From assembly GCF_000687475.1 (NCBI RefSeq), contig NC_057317.1, positions 1 to 64,000 of the forward strand: 64,000 nt of DNA, read 5' to 3'. Positions 1 to 11,159 of this stretch are shown here, piece by piece (position 1 is the stretch's first letter; every line of letters starts with the position of its first letter). This DNA comes from Ustilaginoidea virens. Taxonomy: Eukaryota; Ascomycota; Sordariomycetes; Hypocreales; Clavicipitaceae. Position numbers and translations under genes: made by a program. Under the pieces are notes generated by a model that saw nothing but the letters and a program-made list of their open reading frames with translations, searched no databases and had not been told where the DNA came from.

Positions 1-30
1 CCTAACCCTAACCCTAACCCCTAACCCTAA
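1..30. repeat. Terminal telomere repeats
   Basis: The window opens with about five CCCTAA units, one of them with an extra C. The C-rich strand is the plus strand, so the chromosome end lies to the left. The repeats pass directly into degenerate telomere-like sequence (ACTAACCCTTAACC) that begins the pseudo-LTR of the retroelement. Confidence 0.95.
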
Positions 31-382
31 CACTAACCCTTAACCTAGGATTGCGTGCTCGGGTATTCTTCGGATATCCGTGACCACAGTTTGGTATAAC
101 TGTGGTGGCAGGCGCGTCGCGGCCCCTGCTCACGTAAGCCAAGTGCCGCTTTACGGCGGCTGTGGCATTTGCTACGTACCTAAGGTAGGCCGGCAGTAGC
201 CGGGTTGGAGGCCTCCCTCCTGCCTATTTATTGCCGGTCTTCCCCTCACTATACTCTGCCCTGATGAGCCACAACACAGGCGAAACTGAAAGAACTCTTC
301 CTCAGGTCTTCAGTCGGCAACGTGTTTTTTGCTCATTTTTTCTGCAAGTCAAAGCTGCCCTTTCCGCTATTCCTAACCCTAC
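29..382 (+). repeat. PLE pseudo-LTR, outer copy
   Basis: This 354-bp segment is repeated at 3734-4085 with only two visible length differences, both in homopolymers (CCCC versus CCC near 123, and one T fewer in the T run near 335). It starts with degenerate telomere-like sequence, contains a hammerhead ribozyme motif, and ends with TCCTAACCCTAC, nearly two telomere units. Tandem pseudo-LTR structure is typical of Penelope-like elements. Confidence 0.9.
257..319 (+). ncRNA. Hammerhead ribozyme (type I), outer copy
   Basis: The conserved core CTGATGAG (261-268) and CGAAA (281-285) are present. Stem I pairs TGCC (257-260) with GGCA (316-319). Stem II pairs GCC with GGC around an 8-nt loop (271-278). 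Stem III pairs ACTGAA (285-290) with TTCAGT (309-314). The predicted cleavage site follows GTC at 315. All core positions and three helices are intact. Hammerheads in pseudo-LTRs are a known trait of Penelope-like elements. Confidence 0.88.
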
Positions 383-467
383 TTTTACTTTGACAATGGC
401 ACCTTCCTCAGTTCGGAGTTTGAAACGTTGTTGATGCGTCCTCGTCGCTAGGACCCTCCTTTCCAAC

Positions 468-3230
468 GTGTCGGCCATCGGAGAGTTAATCAACATCGTT
501 CCCCATTCTTGGCGCTCGTCCATCGGCAACTATCTCACGACAGTTTATCGGGTTGCCACTAAGCTATGCAATGTGCAGAACACCATAGCACAATATGACA
601 AGCACCATGCTGAGGGTTCCTTTCCAGCGTCCATCAAGAATGCTGTGAAGGATCCAAAAATCCAGTTCTCGAAAGAATTCCTTGGGTCTGAAATTGGAAG
701 CCTGGCTAACAACCATCTCCAGTCGGTCATCCACTCTGCGCGAAAGAACCTCCTCGAAGAAGCGCAAAAAAGAAAGAAAGAGGAACTCGCCACCCTTCAG
801 GGTTTGACTCATTTTCATGAGATAAACTGGAAGAACTCGTTCTCGAGGTCGCTGAAAGGGTTGGAACAACGTTTAATGCGAATCCAATTGTGGATCAGTC
901 GGGCACACAACTTAGCTGGAAAGGAACTTGGTGGCCCGATGACATTAAACAGGATTGCAAGTTTCTTTGGACCAAAGGATCAACATTGCACTTCAAAGCA
1001 GTGTCCCTTGCCAGAGCAATTGCAGATCGGTCCCTTGTTGAGAAGATCAAAATTCTGATTCAAAAAGGATACCGACACAGCCATGCGCGATGCAGACGTC
1101 GAGTCCTCCACCAGGGACGTTGTACGCGATGAGATGCAGACACAATTACGTCTCCTCAAAAAAGAGCTTCTCCAATCAATGGGTACGTCTTCAGACAAAT
1201 GTCGGACAAGCCCAAATACTGATATCGTCATAAGGAAAAGCAAAAAAGCCCGCCTCTCAGAACAACAACAAAAGAAAGGCGGCACGAACCCCTCTCGAGT
1301 CAAGAAAGGGCCTGCCAAGAGCAAGGCAAGAAGAATGCGAAAAATCGTTGACGGTTGCCGCATTTCTTCAAGAGTGTTCGAAGGATTTTCGTCCGTGGGA
1401 CCCGGACACATATCCATCTGTATATAGTCGCTTGACAGATCAGAGCAGAATGACGATTAACTTTGCGTTCGCACGCACTTGGGAGCTTGATTCATTACGA
1501 ACAGCTTCCCCAGGCATTTTTAAACATACTTCAGTGACACTCCCAGAAGACATGAATACATGCTTGCAGTTAATCATAAGTTCATTTTTCATCAAGCACC
1601 ATTACAAAATGACGTAGAGAAGGCTAAAGAAAGCTCCGCCGCCGAATCCGAAATGCATATTTCTTTCGCGGAAAAGATAGCACGGAATATATCCCCAAAT
1701 TCCACGTGCCCAATCCTGCATGGAACCCACCGCGTGCTTCACAAGCAATTGAACAAGGAATGGAGGCGGCAATGAAAGTGATTGACACTCAAGTTGCGCA
1801 AGCACTCTCGGGCATTGCTCAAAATTCCACTGCCCAACATTTGGCTCATGGGCAAAAGTTCAAGAGATACTTGCCAAAAACAATTGGCTCGTAAAACTCA
1901 CAGATAAAATCTGGGACTTGCGGTATTTCCTGCGCATTGGTACGACACACAATGTCTCACAATGTTGGCCGATACTGTTACGTACAAGCCAGTCTTTGTG
2001 GATCCGACACAAGCTATCTATGACACATTGATTGATCAAGTGGCCAGTTGGCGGCTACCTCCGGCTATGGAGAGATACATTCTGAGAAAGACAAAACGAT
2101 CAAGCACAATTCCATGCGATTCCAAAAGTACACAAGGATCCTTGGACACTACGGCCGATTGTCCCGTCACATTCGTGGGTCACTACGACCACCTCAGAGG
2201 TTATTGATTATTTGTGTCAGCCCTTCTCAAGCATTCCCTTGGATTGTGAACTCGTCAAAAGAGGTGATCAATCGATTGAGAAAGTGCGCACCCTTGGAAC
2301 AGAACCAATTTGGATATTGACCGGTGATGTGACCGCGTTCTACACAAACATCCCTCCCAAACCTTGCTCCAAAATGCTGGGCAAAATATGGGAAGTGTTC
2401 TGCAAGGAGTCGTCTATTTCGTCGCGCGCCATCAAACAAATGGTCCGCTTTGTAATGGACAACAATTTTCTAGAGTACAGAGGGCAAACTTTCCATCAGA
2501 TGAACGGTTTGGGCAATTGGCACGGCTTGCGCCCCAGTTGTGGCCAACCTTTATGCTGCATGGTACGAAAGGAAAGCCCGGGTATGCCATCAAAATGGAG
2601 TTCTAATGTACGTCCGTTACATTGATGACATTCTTTGTCTTTTTCAAGGCACTGCACTCGATGCTAAGGCGCTCTGTGAGAACTGAAGATCGGGCCACTC
2701 CGCATTAGCTGGTCGCATTCGTTGGAACGAAATGAGTTTTCTTGACATTGGAAATGTTAAGGATGCCCAACATTAGCCCGCGTGTGCTCCACACCAGGCT
2801 CTTTCGCAAACCAATGAATCGACATCTCTACATTCCCTGGTCGTCGGCTCACCCTTCACATGTGAAGAAAGGCTTTGTCAAAGCCGAGCTCATACGATTT
2901 GCCATTATTTGCTCCACTTACGAGTACTTTGCAGATGCTCGAAAAGAATTTATGGCAATCTGCGCAGGAGGGGATATCCTGCACAGACACTGGAAGAATG
3001 GTTTAAGCAAGTGACTTATGACAATCGGCAAGCGCTTCTCGTCTTCGCAAAAAGATGAAAGCAAAGTGCCTTTAATGTTGTCAGGCCATTACAATCCAGT
3101 GTGGGACTATGTAGATGTCAAGAAGGTGATCACGGAAGCAAGAAGGTTCTGGGTCAAGGAAGAGCTGCGAACGCCCTGCAAGAACCGCTCATCCGGAGCC
3201 TTGGTCGTACTAAGAGTCTCTTTGACTTAA
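468..3230 (+). pseudogene. PLE reverse transcriptase, frameshifted
   Basis: Coding sequence is spread over all three plus-strand frames. An N-terminal region (about 468-1430) is rich in Lys and Arg. The RT follows: a LVKLTDKNLGL segment near 1890, the PKVHK-PW-RPIV block near 2116-2167, GDVTAFYTNIP at 2323-2355 with the first catalytic Asp, FLEYRGQTFHQMNGL then GTACAPVVANLYAAW near 2470-2560, and YIDD at 2618-2629. A post-RT domain contains RRGYPAQTLEEW and ends near 3230 with SLFDLMSTWNKT. Several breaks can be assigned to single bases in homopolymers, for example an extra G near 2510 and an extra T near 2738. The protein would copy the element RNA into DNA at chromosome ends. This copy cannot make a full-length product as written. 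Confidence 0.8.
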
Positions 3231-3260
3231 TGTCGACATGGAATAAGACAGTGGTTGCTC

Positions 3261-3728
3261 TCAATTTCGGACATTGCGGAAGAAGGTTAGTAAAGCCGAA
3301 CGGAAAGGGTGTGTCGGCAAGGTGCCTTTGCTGCAAAGCAAGAGGGCGAGGTTGGCCGATTCGCCGAAACACAAGGCCACGTCACACTCGGCGACCTGGG
3401 AGACGCCGGTCAAGGTCCGTTCCCTGGTTTTGAACACCGCTTCCAGTCGTGGCTGCATGGGATTTGCGGCATTTTTCCTCGTACACTTGAGACAGCAAAC
3501 AGAGTCCGTTTGGACTGGTGCCTTTGGGAAGGTACTCGCGCAGGTGTGCACGCAAGTGTCGCCTGCGTGGAAGCTGTGTCCCACGTTGCATAAGTTCTCA
3601 GACAGTGACTTTGAAAATGCGCATTGATTGTCGCAGACCGACTCTAGGTAATGCCCGTCGCATTGAGTTTTCGACATTCCACTTGACATAAATCCTTGGG
3701 AGGTAAGGGAGTTGTGGTGTCGGTTCAA
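3261..3728 (-). other. Antisense Cys-rich open frame in the PLE 3' region
   Basis: A 155-codon frame runs antisense through the stretch between the RT and the inner pseudo-LTR. It has 14 cysteines and several histidines but no domain I recognise. The plus strand here also carries open frames of 94-117 codons, so one or all may be chance. This region would hold a C-terminal extension or endonuclease in other PLEs; I see no GIY-YIG motif in any frame. Confidence 0.2.
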
Positions 3729-3733
3729 ACCCG

Positions 3734-4085
3734 AACACTAACCCTTAACCTAGGATTGCGTGCTCGGGTATTCTTCGGATATCCGTGACCACAGTTTGGT
3801 ATAACTGTGGTGGCAGGCGCGTCGCGGCCCTGCTCACGTAAGCCAAGTGCCGCTTTACGGCGGCTGTGGCATTTGCTACGTACCTAAGGTAGGCCGGCAG
3901 TAGCCGGGTTGGAGGCCTCCCTCCTGCCTATTTATTGCCGGTCTTCCCCTCACTATACTCTGCCCTGATGAGCCACAACACAGGCGAAACTGAAAGAACT
4001 CTTCCTCAGGTCTTCAGTCGGCAACGTGTTTTTTGCTCATTTTTCTGCAAGTCAAAGCTGCCCTTTCCGCTATTCCTAACCCTAC
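3734..4085 (+). repeat. PLE pseudo-LTR, inner copy
   Basis: This is the second copy of the 29-382 repeat, in the same orientation. It runs straight into the inner telomere tract: its terminal TCCTAACCCTA merges with the CCCTAA array. Confidence 0.9.
3961..4023 (+). ncRNA. Hammerhead ribozyme (type I), inner copy
   Basis: This copy is identical over 63 nt to the motif at 257-319, with all core bases and the three stems. Predicted cleavage is after position 4019. Cleavage at both ribozymes would release a 3704-nt unit (316-4019). Confidence 0.88.
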
Positions 4086-4144
4086 CCTAACCCTAACCCT
4101 AACCCTAACCCTAACCCTAACCCTAACCCTAACCCTAACCCTAG
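4085..4144. repeat. Internal telomere tract
   Basis: Nine perfect CCCTAA units are followed by CCCTAG. The tract has the same orientation as the chromosome end and separates the retroelement from the AT-rich block. It is best read as the former chromosome terminus onto which the element was added. Confidence 0.9.
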
Positions 4145-7100
4145 CATCCTATATATGCAGGAGGCGCTACTCATTAATTAGTCTGCCTTATATAAAATCT
4201 ATTGCCGCATCTATATAGATAGATTATTCTTTAGGGGTTGCCTATCTAATTATATTACGTAGCTAATTGTCGTAATATCTAATAAAGCTAAGGAAAAATA
4301 TCGATTCTAACTTAAAATCGTCCGTAAGTAGCATATAGTCGGGGTTATTTATATCGCTGCTAATAGTACTCTCTTCGTCGCAGACTATATGTACAATTCT
4401 CCAGTATATCTCGCGTATATAAGGGTAATAATTAATTAGTTCTATCCTGGTTCGGCATTTTACGTAAGGCCTATAGCGATAGTAAATATAGCAGACGGTA
4501 GATCCTTCCTCTACAAAATAGACATTAAGGCTATAGTGGCATATAATTATAAAGCAGGGGAAGCAGGGATCCCTCTCGTTAGTTATAGTACTTTAGGCCG
4601 TAATCGTAGGCGGGATAAAGTATAATAGTATATAATATATAAAATGCTAATCGCTAGCGGGGAAATAGTATTATAAAGAGGATAAAAAGGAAGAAGGGCG
4701 GGATATACTAAGGTTTACTTATATAAACGAGGAAAAGAGAGAAAAAGGCAGGGTAAGCAATAAGATAAGAAAAAAAGAGTGTAAGTTATAATAAAGGGGA
4801 AAAAAAGGAAGAAGGGAGGGAGAAATTAAGGCTTTATATAGGAGAAAGAAATTAAGGGAATAAGAGTAAAAGTAAAGGGAAAATAAAGGCAAAAAGGTAA
4901 AAAGAAGGTAAAAAGAAAATAAAAGTAGGAAATATATTAATTCTCTGCTTTAATAGGCCTTGCTTCTACTGCTAAATAGGCGAGTATATACGATAAGGTT
5001 AGGTATACAGCTATAAATCGTAGGTAGTTTTAGTTCGGACCTATAAATCTAAGCCGGTTCTCCTACTCGCCTACTTCGTTGCTATTCTATTATACTTTAT
5101 TATCTATAATATATAGATCCTATAAAATAGTAATAGTACCTTCTCTATAGACTGTAGTAATAAGTAATATTCTAATGGTGTCTCTATACTACTAACTAAT
5201 TAGAAGGGATAAGAAGGGTAAGAGTAGACGTAAAGGCGAGATATAGGGCTATAGCGCTATAGGTTCTATGGAAAGTATTCATAATGCCATGCGCTATATA
5301 CTATTATAAGGTGCTATCTGCTGCGATGCCCCCCTCTATATTCTAGCAGCTTGGAATAAAGCTGGCAAGCTTTACCGTTAGGGAGGTTAGTATATAGGTC
5401 TTTATAGAGTAGGTAGTCGTAGAGACTATATATATTGGTAGGCGTTCTCTATATTACTAGAAGACTCTGACTACTATGCCCCCCCGGTTAAATCGTAATA
5501 ATTAATATATCTTATTCTTATATACGATAATAAACTACTATATAGAGCCTATTAGGGAAGAAGAAGAAGAGGATTATTAGGTCGGAATTATATTAGACCG
5601 AGGTCTTAAATCAACCTAGGTTTCCGATATCTAATACCCTTTTCCCCGTTAGAATATAGTTAGGCACGTAGGCTAGGCCGCGCTACTTATATAGTAGTCA
5701 CCATAGTATATATATATAACCTTAGTAGGTTAGGGGGCGACGCTATAGTACGATTATACGGCCCGGTTGGGACCTATAGGTCTGAACCACCCTACCGCCC
5801 GTATAGCTTATTATATTACGGCGTATATATATAGTGACACACTCTCAATTCGTGGTTAGCTATATAGGTATACATCTATCTATGCTGTATATTTGCATCT
5901 AATATAATGCTATACTAAGTAAAAATATATCCCCCTATAGTCGTTCGATAAAACGTAAAGCAAAATGCCTACAAATGCACCTAAGTTATATACCGAGTAA
6001 TATAGCCCCCCCCCCTAGTATTAGCTAAAAACGAAAAAAATAAAATAAAACACCACCTTATGTTTCCTATTAGTGGTTAATAAAAATAAAAAAAGTAAAT
6101 CACCTCCTACTACCGTATGCCTAGCGGCATATATTCGTATCATTAATACTTATAAGTTAAATTATACTCCTATAATATAACATCATCTTTAAAGTAGAAT
6201 TTATCTTCAAAATAGCTACTGCTATAGTTATTGTATGCGGCATCTTTTGCATCGCCATTATTATAGGCGCTAGAATAGGTACTAATGCCTATTTTTATAA
6301 ATTCCTAATCTTTATCTATATCGTAAAGTATGCTATTAGTAGGTAAGGGGGGGGGGGATGTGATATTATTGGTGCAGGAAGAAGCGATACTGCCAGGGGG
6401 GGGAGGGATATAGTAGAGTAATTATATAGGGTATAGTCAGCTAAAGCACTCTTGATGCTACTAGTAAAAAGACTTAGCGATGTCCCTTTTAAAGTCCTAA
6501 TAGGCTAGACAAAGACGGTATATAGAAGGGTTTATAATATACAAAAAATGCTTCTAGTATATAGCCTTTTTGAACTCTATCGCCTTGATATATAGCGTTC
6601 GTAGGCGTTTTTCCGCCATCGCAAAGTATTAGAGGAATATAGCCACTATAGACTAAAATGCTGGTATTATTATTATTATTAATATTTTATTAGTATTAGG
6701 CGGGCGGGCGGCGGCACTATCGACTAGCTTCTAAAGGCTAGTTCTATTACGCATTATATCGAGGAGTATAAGGTATTTGCCGGCTAATATCTCCTAGCAT
6801 ATAATTAACTTACTCTTTCTAAAGCAGTAGCGGCTATAAAGCAAATACTAATCGCAGGAGCTACCGTCTTATATACTAGTATAGTATAGGAACCCGGAGA
6901 TGAATCTATTATATGCATAATTATAGTATAGCTATACGGGCGATACTTATATAAGAGTATCCTAGTCTTCTGTTCGGATGGTTTTATTAGTAAGCCTATC
7001 GGGTAGATAGGTTTAAGCGTCTGGTCTACTAATAATCCTCCTATAGGTTAACGCATAAAGGTTCGTAAATAGCTTATCGAATGCGCTAAATAATACCATA

Positions 7101-7623
7101 GGGATAATTAACTCTTTCTCTATACCGTATTTTATAGTATCTACAGCCGAGGTAGGTTAAGCTATTATATCCGTTTTGGTTATCGGCATAAAAAAGAAGA
7201 AAGGAGGGATAAAAAGGGAAAAAAAAAAAAGGAAGGAAGAGAAAAAAAGAATAAATTTATAGGAAAAAAAAAAAAAAAAAAGTAGGTACTAGGATAAAAT
7301 ATAGTTAGATCGTATATATATAATTCTCTATTATCTATAATAAGAGTAAATAAGCTACGATAGCAGTTCCTATATAATTCCGTAGTAACTCAAGAGTATT
7401 AGGTAAATCGGCGCACCAAATTATAAGGCATACCCCGCTTTTCCCCGCACTAAGAGTTGCTAGCCCCACTATAGGACCTATAGTAGTAGAGCCGTACTAG
7501 CAGAGCTGCACTACTATACCTACTAGTATATAGGCTATCTCATTAGGGCTCGCGCGTTATCCTTTGCCTATTACTTATACACTCTAGTGCTTATAACTTC
7601 TATATATATAGTAGTTTAAAGGG

Positions 7624-8110
7624 CCGGTTAAAACCTATAGGTCTGAATAGGTCTACACTAGTATATACTAGCCTATGCCGAAGGTTACCGCAATTGTAGG
7701 CCGATATAAGCCATATATTATAGTGCGTCCATAGTAGATTCTATAATATAGGTTATATTGGGATCTAGTGGCCTGCGTGGCCGGTTGGGACCTATAGGTC
7801 CGAATAGGTCTATGCTAGTATATGCTGGCCTATACCGAAGGTTACCGCAGTCGTGGGCTAATATAAGCTATATATTATAGTGTATCTATAGTAGATTCTA
7901 TAATATAGGTTGTATTAGGATCTAGTGGCCTATATAGCCGGTTGGGACCTGTAGGTCCGAATAGGTCTATACTAGCATATACTAGCCTATGCCGAAGGTT
8001 ACTGCGGTCGTAGGCCGATATAAGCCATATATTATAGTGCGTCTATAGTAGATTCCATAATATAGGCTGTATTAGGACCTAGTGGCATACGTAGCCGGTT
8101 AGGACCTATA
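7624..8110. repeat. 157-bp tandem array
   Basis: The anchor CCGGTT recurs at 7624, 7781, 7938 and 8095, giving a constant 157-bp period over three full units and a partial fourth. Each unit starts with a CCGGTT-GGGACCTATAGGTC-like motif and includes the conserved string TATATTATAGTG. Units differ mostly by C/T and G/A changes. Confidence 0.9.
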
Positions 8111-8979
8111 GATCCGAATAGGCCTAGGCGAGCCTATACATAAGGAGCATATAGTCGTTCGCGAATATAAGAACCCTATATAGTAGTATAGTATCTCTGT
8201 AGTGTATTACTTACTCTAGGCTGTATTAGCATATGTAACGCTAGGAGGCTGGTTCGGACGTATAGGTCTAGATAGGCCTATACTAGCCTATATATTAGGC
8301 AACTTTCGCTCGGTTAGTCTATAGAGGCAGCTATAAGGGAGGAGTGGTTAGTCGGGGATAGGCGGTAGGCTTTATCCCCTCCTACGATAACTCTAAGGCT
8401 AAGTCTACTAGCCCCTACTAAAACCTACTTTAGGCTTTATAGGTGAGCTGCTATTACTAGGGTGGTATATTGAAAGGTCGGCTAGGATAAGACCGGCTAG
8501 GCTAAGACTGGTTATATGGCCGATAGGATAGGCGCTACTAACGGGGGCGGCACTAAATAGCCAGTTTAAACCTGCAGGTCCGAAGCTTCACCTAGTCTAT
8601 ATATATAGGAGGGTTACCTGTATAGCTATACTGCCCTATACACGTAGGTAGGTGCCTTATCTAAGGGAAAGAGGCCGGTGAGAGGTTAAAAGCCGCGATC
8701 GGGCATTACTATATATCTTAGCAATATGGTATATGCGAGTGCCCTAGCTACCTAACCTATATATATACTTCAAAGAGGGAGAGCAGTAGGAATAAGCGAG
8801 CTATCTACTGCACGACAAGGATGCAGATATAGCGGCGGTACTTAGTGTAGCGCGGCGATATATGGCGCGCTATATATAAAGGCCTGATATAATTAGGTAT
8901 ACTAAACGATATCTACCTTACTAGAAATAGAATATTAGAATCGGTAGTTGTATTAGCCTAGCTATAATAATTATGCCTA

Positions 8980-9310
8980 TTAGAATCGCTGTCGTAAGGT
9001 GCCCAATTGGGCATATACTGCGATAGATATGCCGCACGCTGCTGCGCACGATATGGCCACTTTTACCCGTTTACCCCCTATGCCTAGTAGGGCACGCGGG
9101 CAGCCCGGCCCGACCGCGCCAAGGTATGTAACTATAGCACGCGTATAACCGAGGCTATATTATGTAATTCCTCTCTTTTGCCTCTTTCCTACTTTTTTAG
9201 ATAGTTATTAGCAAAATAATAGAATACCTTTGCTTCGTAATCAATGGGTATATTATACCACACGCGCGACCCTATATATAAATAGGTACCCCTTAATATG
9301 GCACCAATAG
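8980..9310 (-). repeat. Solo LTR-like repeat, RIP-mutated copy
   Basis: This segment matches the repeats at 20733-21069 and 24565-24911, in the same orientation as the latter, but with many C-to-T and G-to-A changes. Shared landmarks are the GTGCCCAATTGGGCA palindrome core (8999-9013), GGGCACGCGGGCAGCCCGGC, and GGTACCCCTT near the outer end. No pol sequence adjoins it, so it looks like a solo LTR. Confidence 0.6.
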
Positions 9311-9734
9311 TGCTAATATAGAATGGTTCCTATGTGCGAGGATATACCGATATATAGTAGCGGAATCGACTCGCTATACATACTTAGGTTAGGTGGCCGC
9401 CTATTACCTGACTTATAGTAGCCCGCGGTATATATGTGTCACCAATAGGTGCCCCACTAAGGCTTATGGTCCCACTATATAAAACACATACATCGTCGGC
9501 TTTATATACATCCCGAATTTAAATATATGCACTAAACCTATACTTATTAATGCCGACTAGGAGCTAATGCCGCTAATTATAAGCTAATGCCTAGTAGGAG
9601 TATTATACATTTATAACCTTATCTCCCTTCTTTTATCGCTTGTTATCTTATTAATTATACTTATATAAATCCTTATTATTAAATGCCTCTGCTTTTATAT
9701 CCTCTGCCTCTGCTATATTTCCTATTTCTATTTT

Positions 9735-10560
9735 AGTTGCAATAGACCCTAGAGTGGCTTATATAAAGCCCTCTTCCTGGAAAGCCTATTGACTAGGCCC
9801 GAAATAGCCTTATTGCAACGGTTAGTACGTTAGAATAGCTTATATAAAGCCCTCTTTCCGGACCGACGCCATATATTTTTAGGTATAGGTCCTTCGACAA
9901 CTTTAAGTCCGCAATATTATTTTCAATATCTGCTCGTCGTTATTGCGGATTAACTAGGCCCGAAATAGCCTTATTGCGATAGTTAGTATATTAGAATGGC
10001 TTATATAAAGCCCTCTTTCCGGAAAGACGCCATATATTTTTAGGTATGGGTCCTCCGATAACTTTAAGTCCGCAATATTATTTTCAATATCTACTCATCG
10101 TTATTACGGATTAACTAGGCCCGAAATAGCCTTATTGCGATGGTCAGTATATTAGAATGGCTTATATAAAGCCCTCTTTCTAGAATAATGCCATACATTT
10201 TCAGGTATAGGTCCTCCGACAACTTTAAGTCCGCAATATTATTTTCAATATCTGCTTATCGTTATTGCGGATTAATTAGGCCCAAAATAGCCTTATTGCG
10301 ATAGTCAGTATATTAGAATGGCTTATATAAAGCCCTCTTTCTAGAATAATGCTATACATTTTCAGGTATAGGTCCTCTAATAACTTTAAGTCTATAAAAT
10401 TTTTTTTAATATCTACTCATCATTATTACGGATTAACCAGGCCTGAAATAGCCTTATTGCGACGGTTAAGCCATCTTTCCGGAAAGACGATTGACCAGGC
10501 CTAAAATAGCCTTATTGCGATAGTTAAGCCATATTTCCGGAAAGCCTTATAGGTTAATAC
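9735..10560. repeat. 161-bp tandem array
   Basis: The anchor AGGCCC(G)AAATAGCC recurs at 9795, 9956, 10117, 10278 and 10439 at exactly 161-bp spacing, with partial units on both sides. Each unit contains GCTTATATAAAGCCCTCTTT and CAACTTTAAGTCCGCAATA. The last unit is degraded and shortened. Confidence 0.9.
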
Positions 10561-11159
10561 TTTTATAAGAAAGAGTCTTTTAGCTAAAGTTTTTAATTAG
10601 AAACTTGTCTTTAAATCGCATTTACTGCGCTATGGCTATATCTGTAAGCCAATCTGCCGCCACAATAGGCGGCTCTATATTCCCCTTCTTAGCTATATCC
10701 CTAAAGCGCTATTATATCTGCTGCTTATCTGGGCTACTGCTGGTAAGCAGGTAGATAGGCTTAGGCTTAGCAAAACCTTCCTCCTCGGCCGTTATAGGCT
10801 TGATTATCGTGCCGCTGCGCGTGCGGTATAGCTTAAATATAGCTCCGTTAGCCTTAGTAATTAAGCGGTAGCTCTTAGGTTTGTTGCGGATCTTCTCTAT
10901 ATAGTAGGAGTCCTTTATTTAGGGGTAAGTAGATAAGGCGGGTATAATTACTATATTAAATGCCGCTATGATATTTAGTTAAAGGAGCGAGTCTATATAT
11001 ATACTATAGTGGCCGTTCGCTTTAGCCTTTTATATCCTAAGGAGCGGATTCTTTATCGCTTAGCGCTATATCGTAGCCCCTAGAATGCTCTCTTTATCTA
11101 TTTGCGGTAAATTAGTAAAGGTATACTAAATAAGGCCTATAGCCTATATAGAATTAGCG

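Larger units (their letters stand above)
29..4085 (+). mobile_element. Penelope-like retroelement attached to the telomere
   Basis: A unit of about 4.06 kb lies between the terminal telomere repeats and an inner CCCTAA tract. It has two nearly identical terminal direct repeats (pseudo-LTRs), a hammerhead ribozyme motif in each, and between them a reverse transcriptase with PLE hallmarks: a PKVHK-PW-RPIV block, DVTAFYTNIP, and YIDD. I see no GIY-YIG endonuclease after the RT. Endonuclease-lacking PLEs that occupy telomeres (the Athena and Coprina groups) are known in rotifers, fungi and other eukaryotes. The sense strand reads away from the chromosome end and the 3' end abuts telomere repeats, which fits cDNA synthesis primed from the G-rich overhang. 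The reading frame is broken several times, so this copy may be dead, or it may hold assembly errors in homopolymers. Confidence 0.85.

Noticed and set aside
1..4144. Subtelomeric RecQ-type helicase gene
   Set aside because: These are common at fungal chromosome ends, but the terminal reading frames match PLE reverse transcriptase and no helicase motif was seen.
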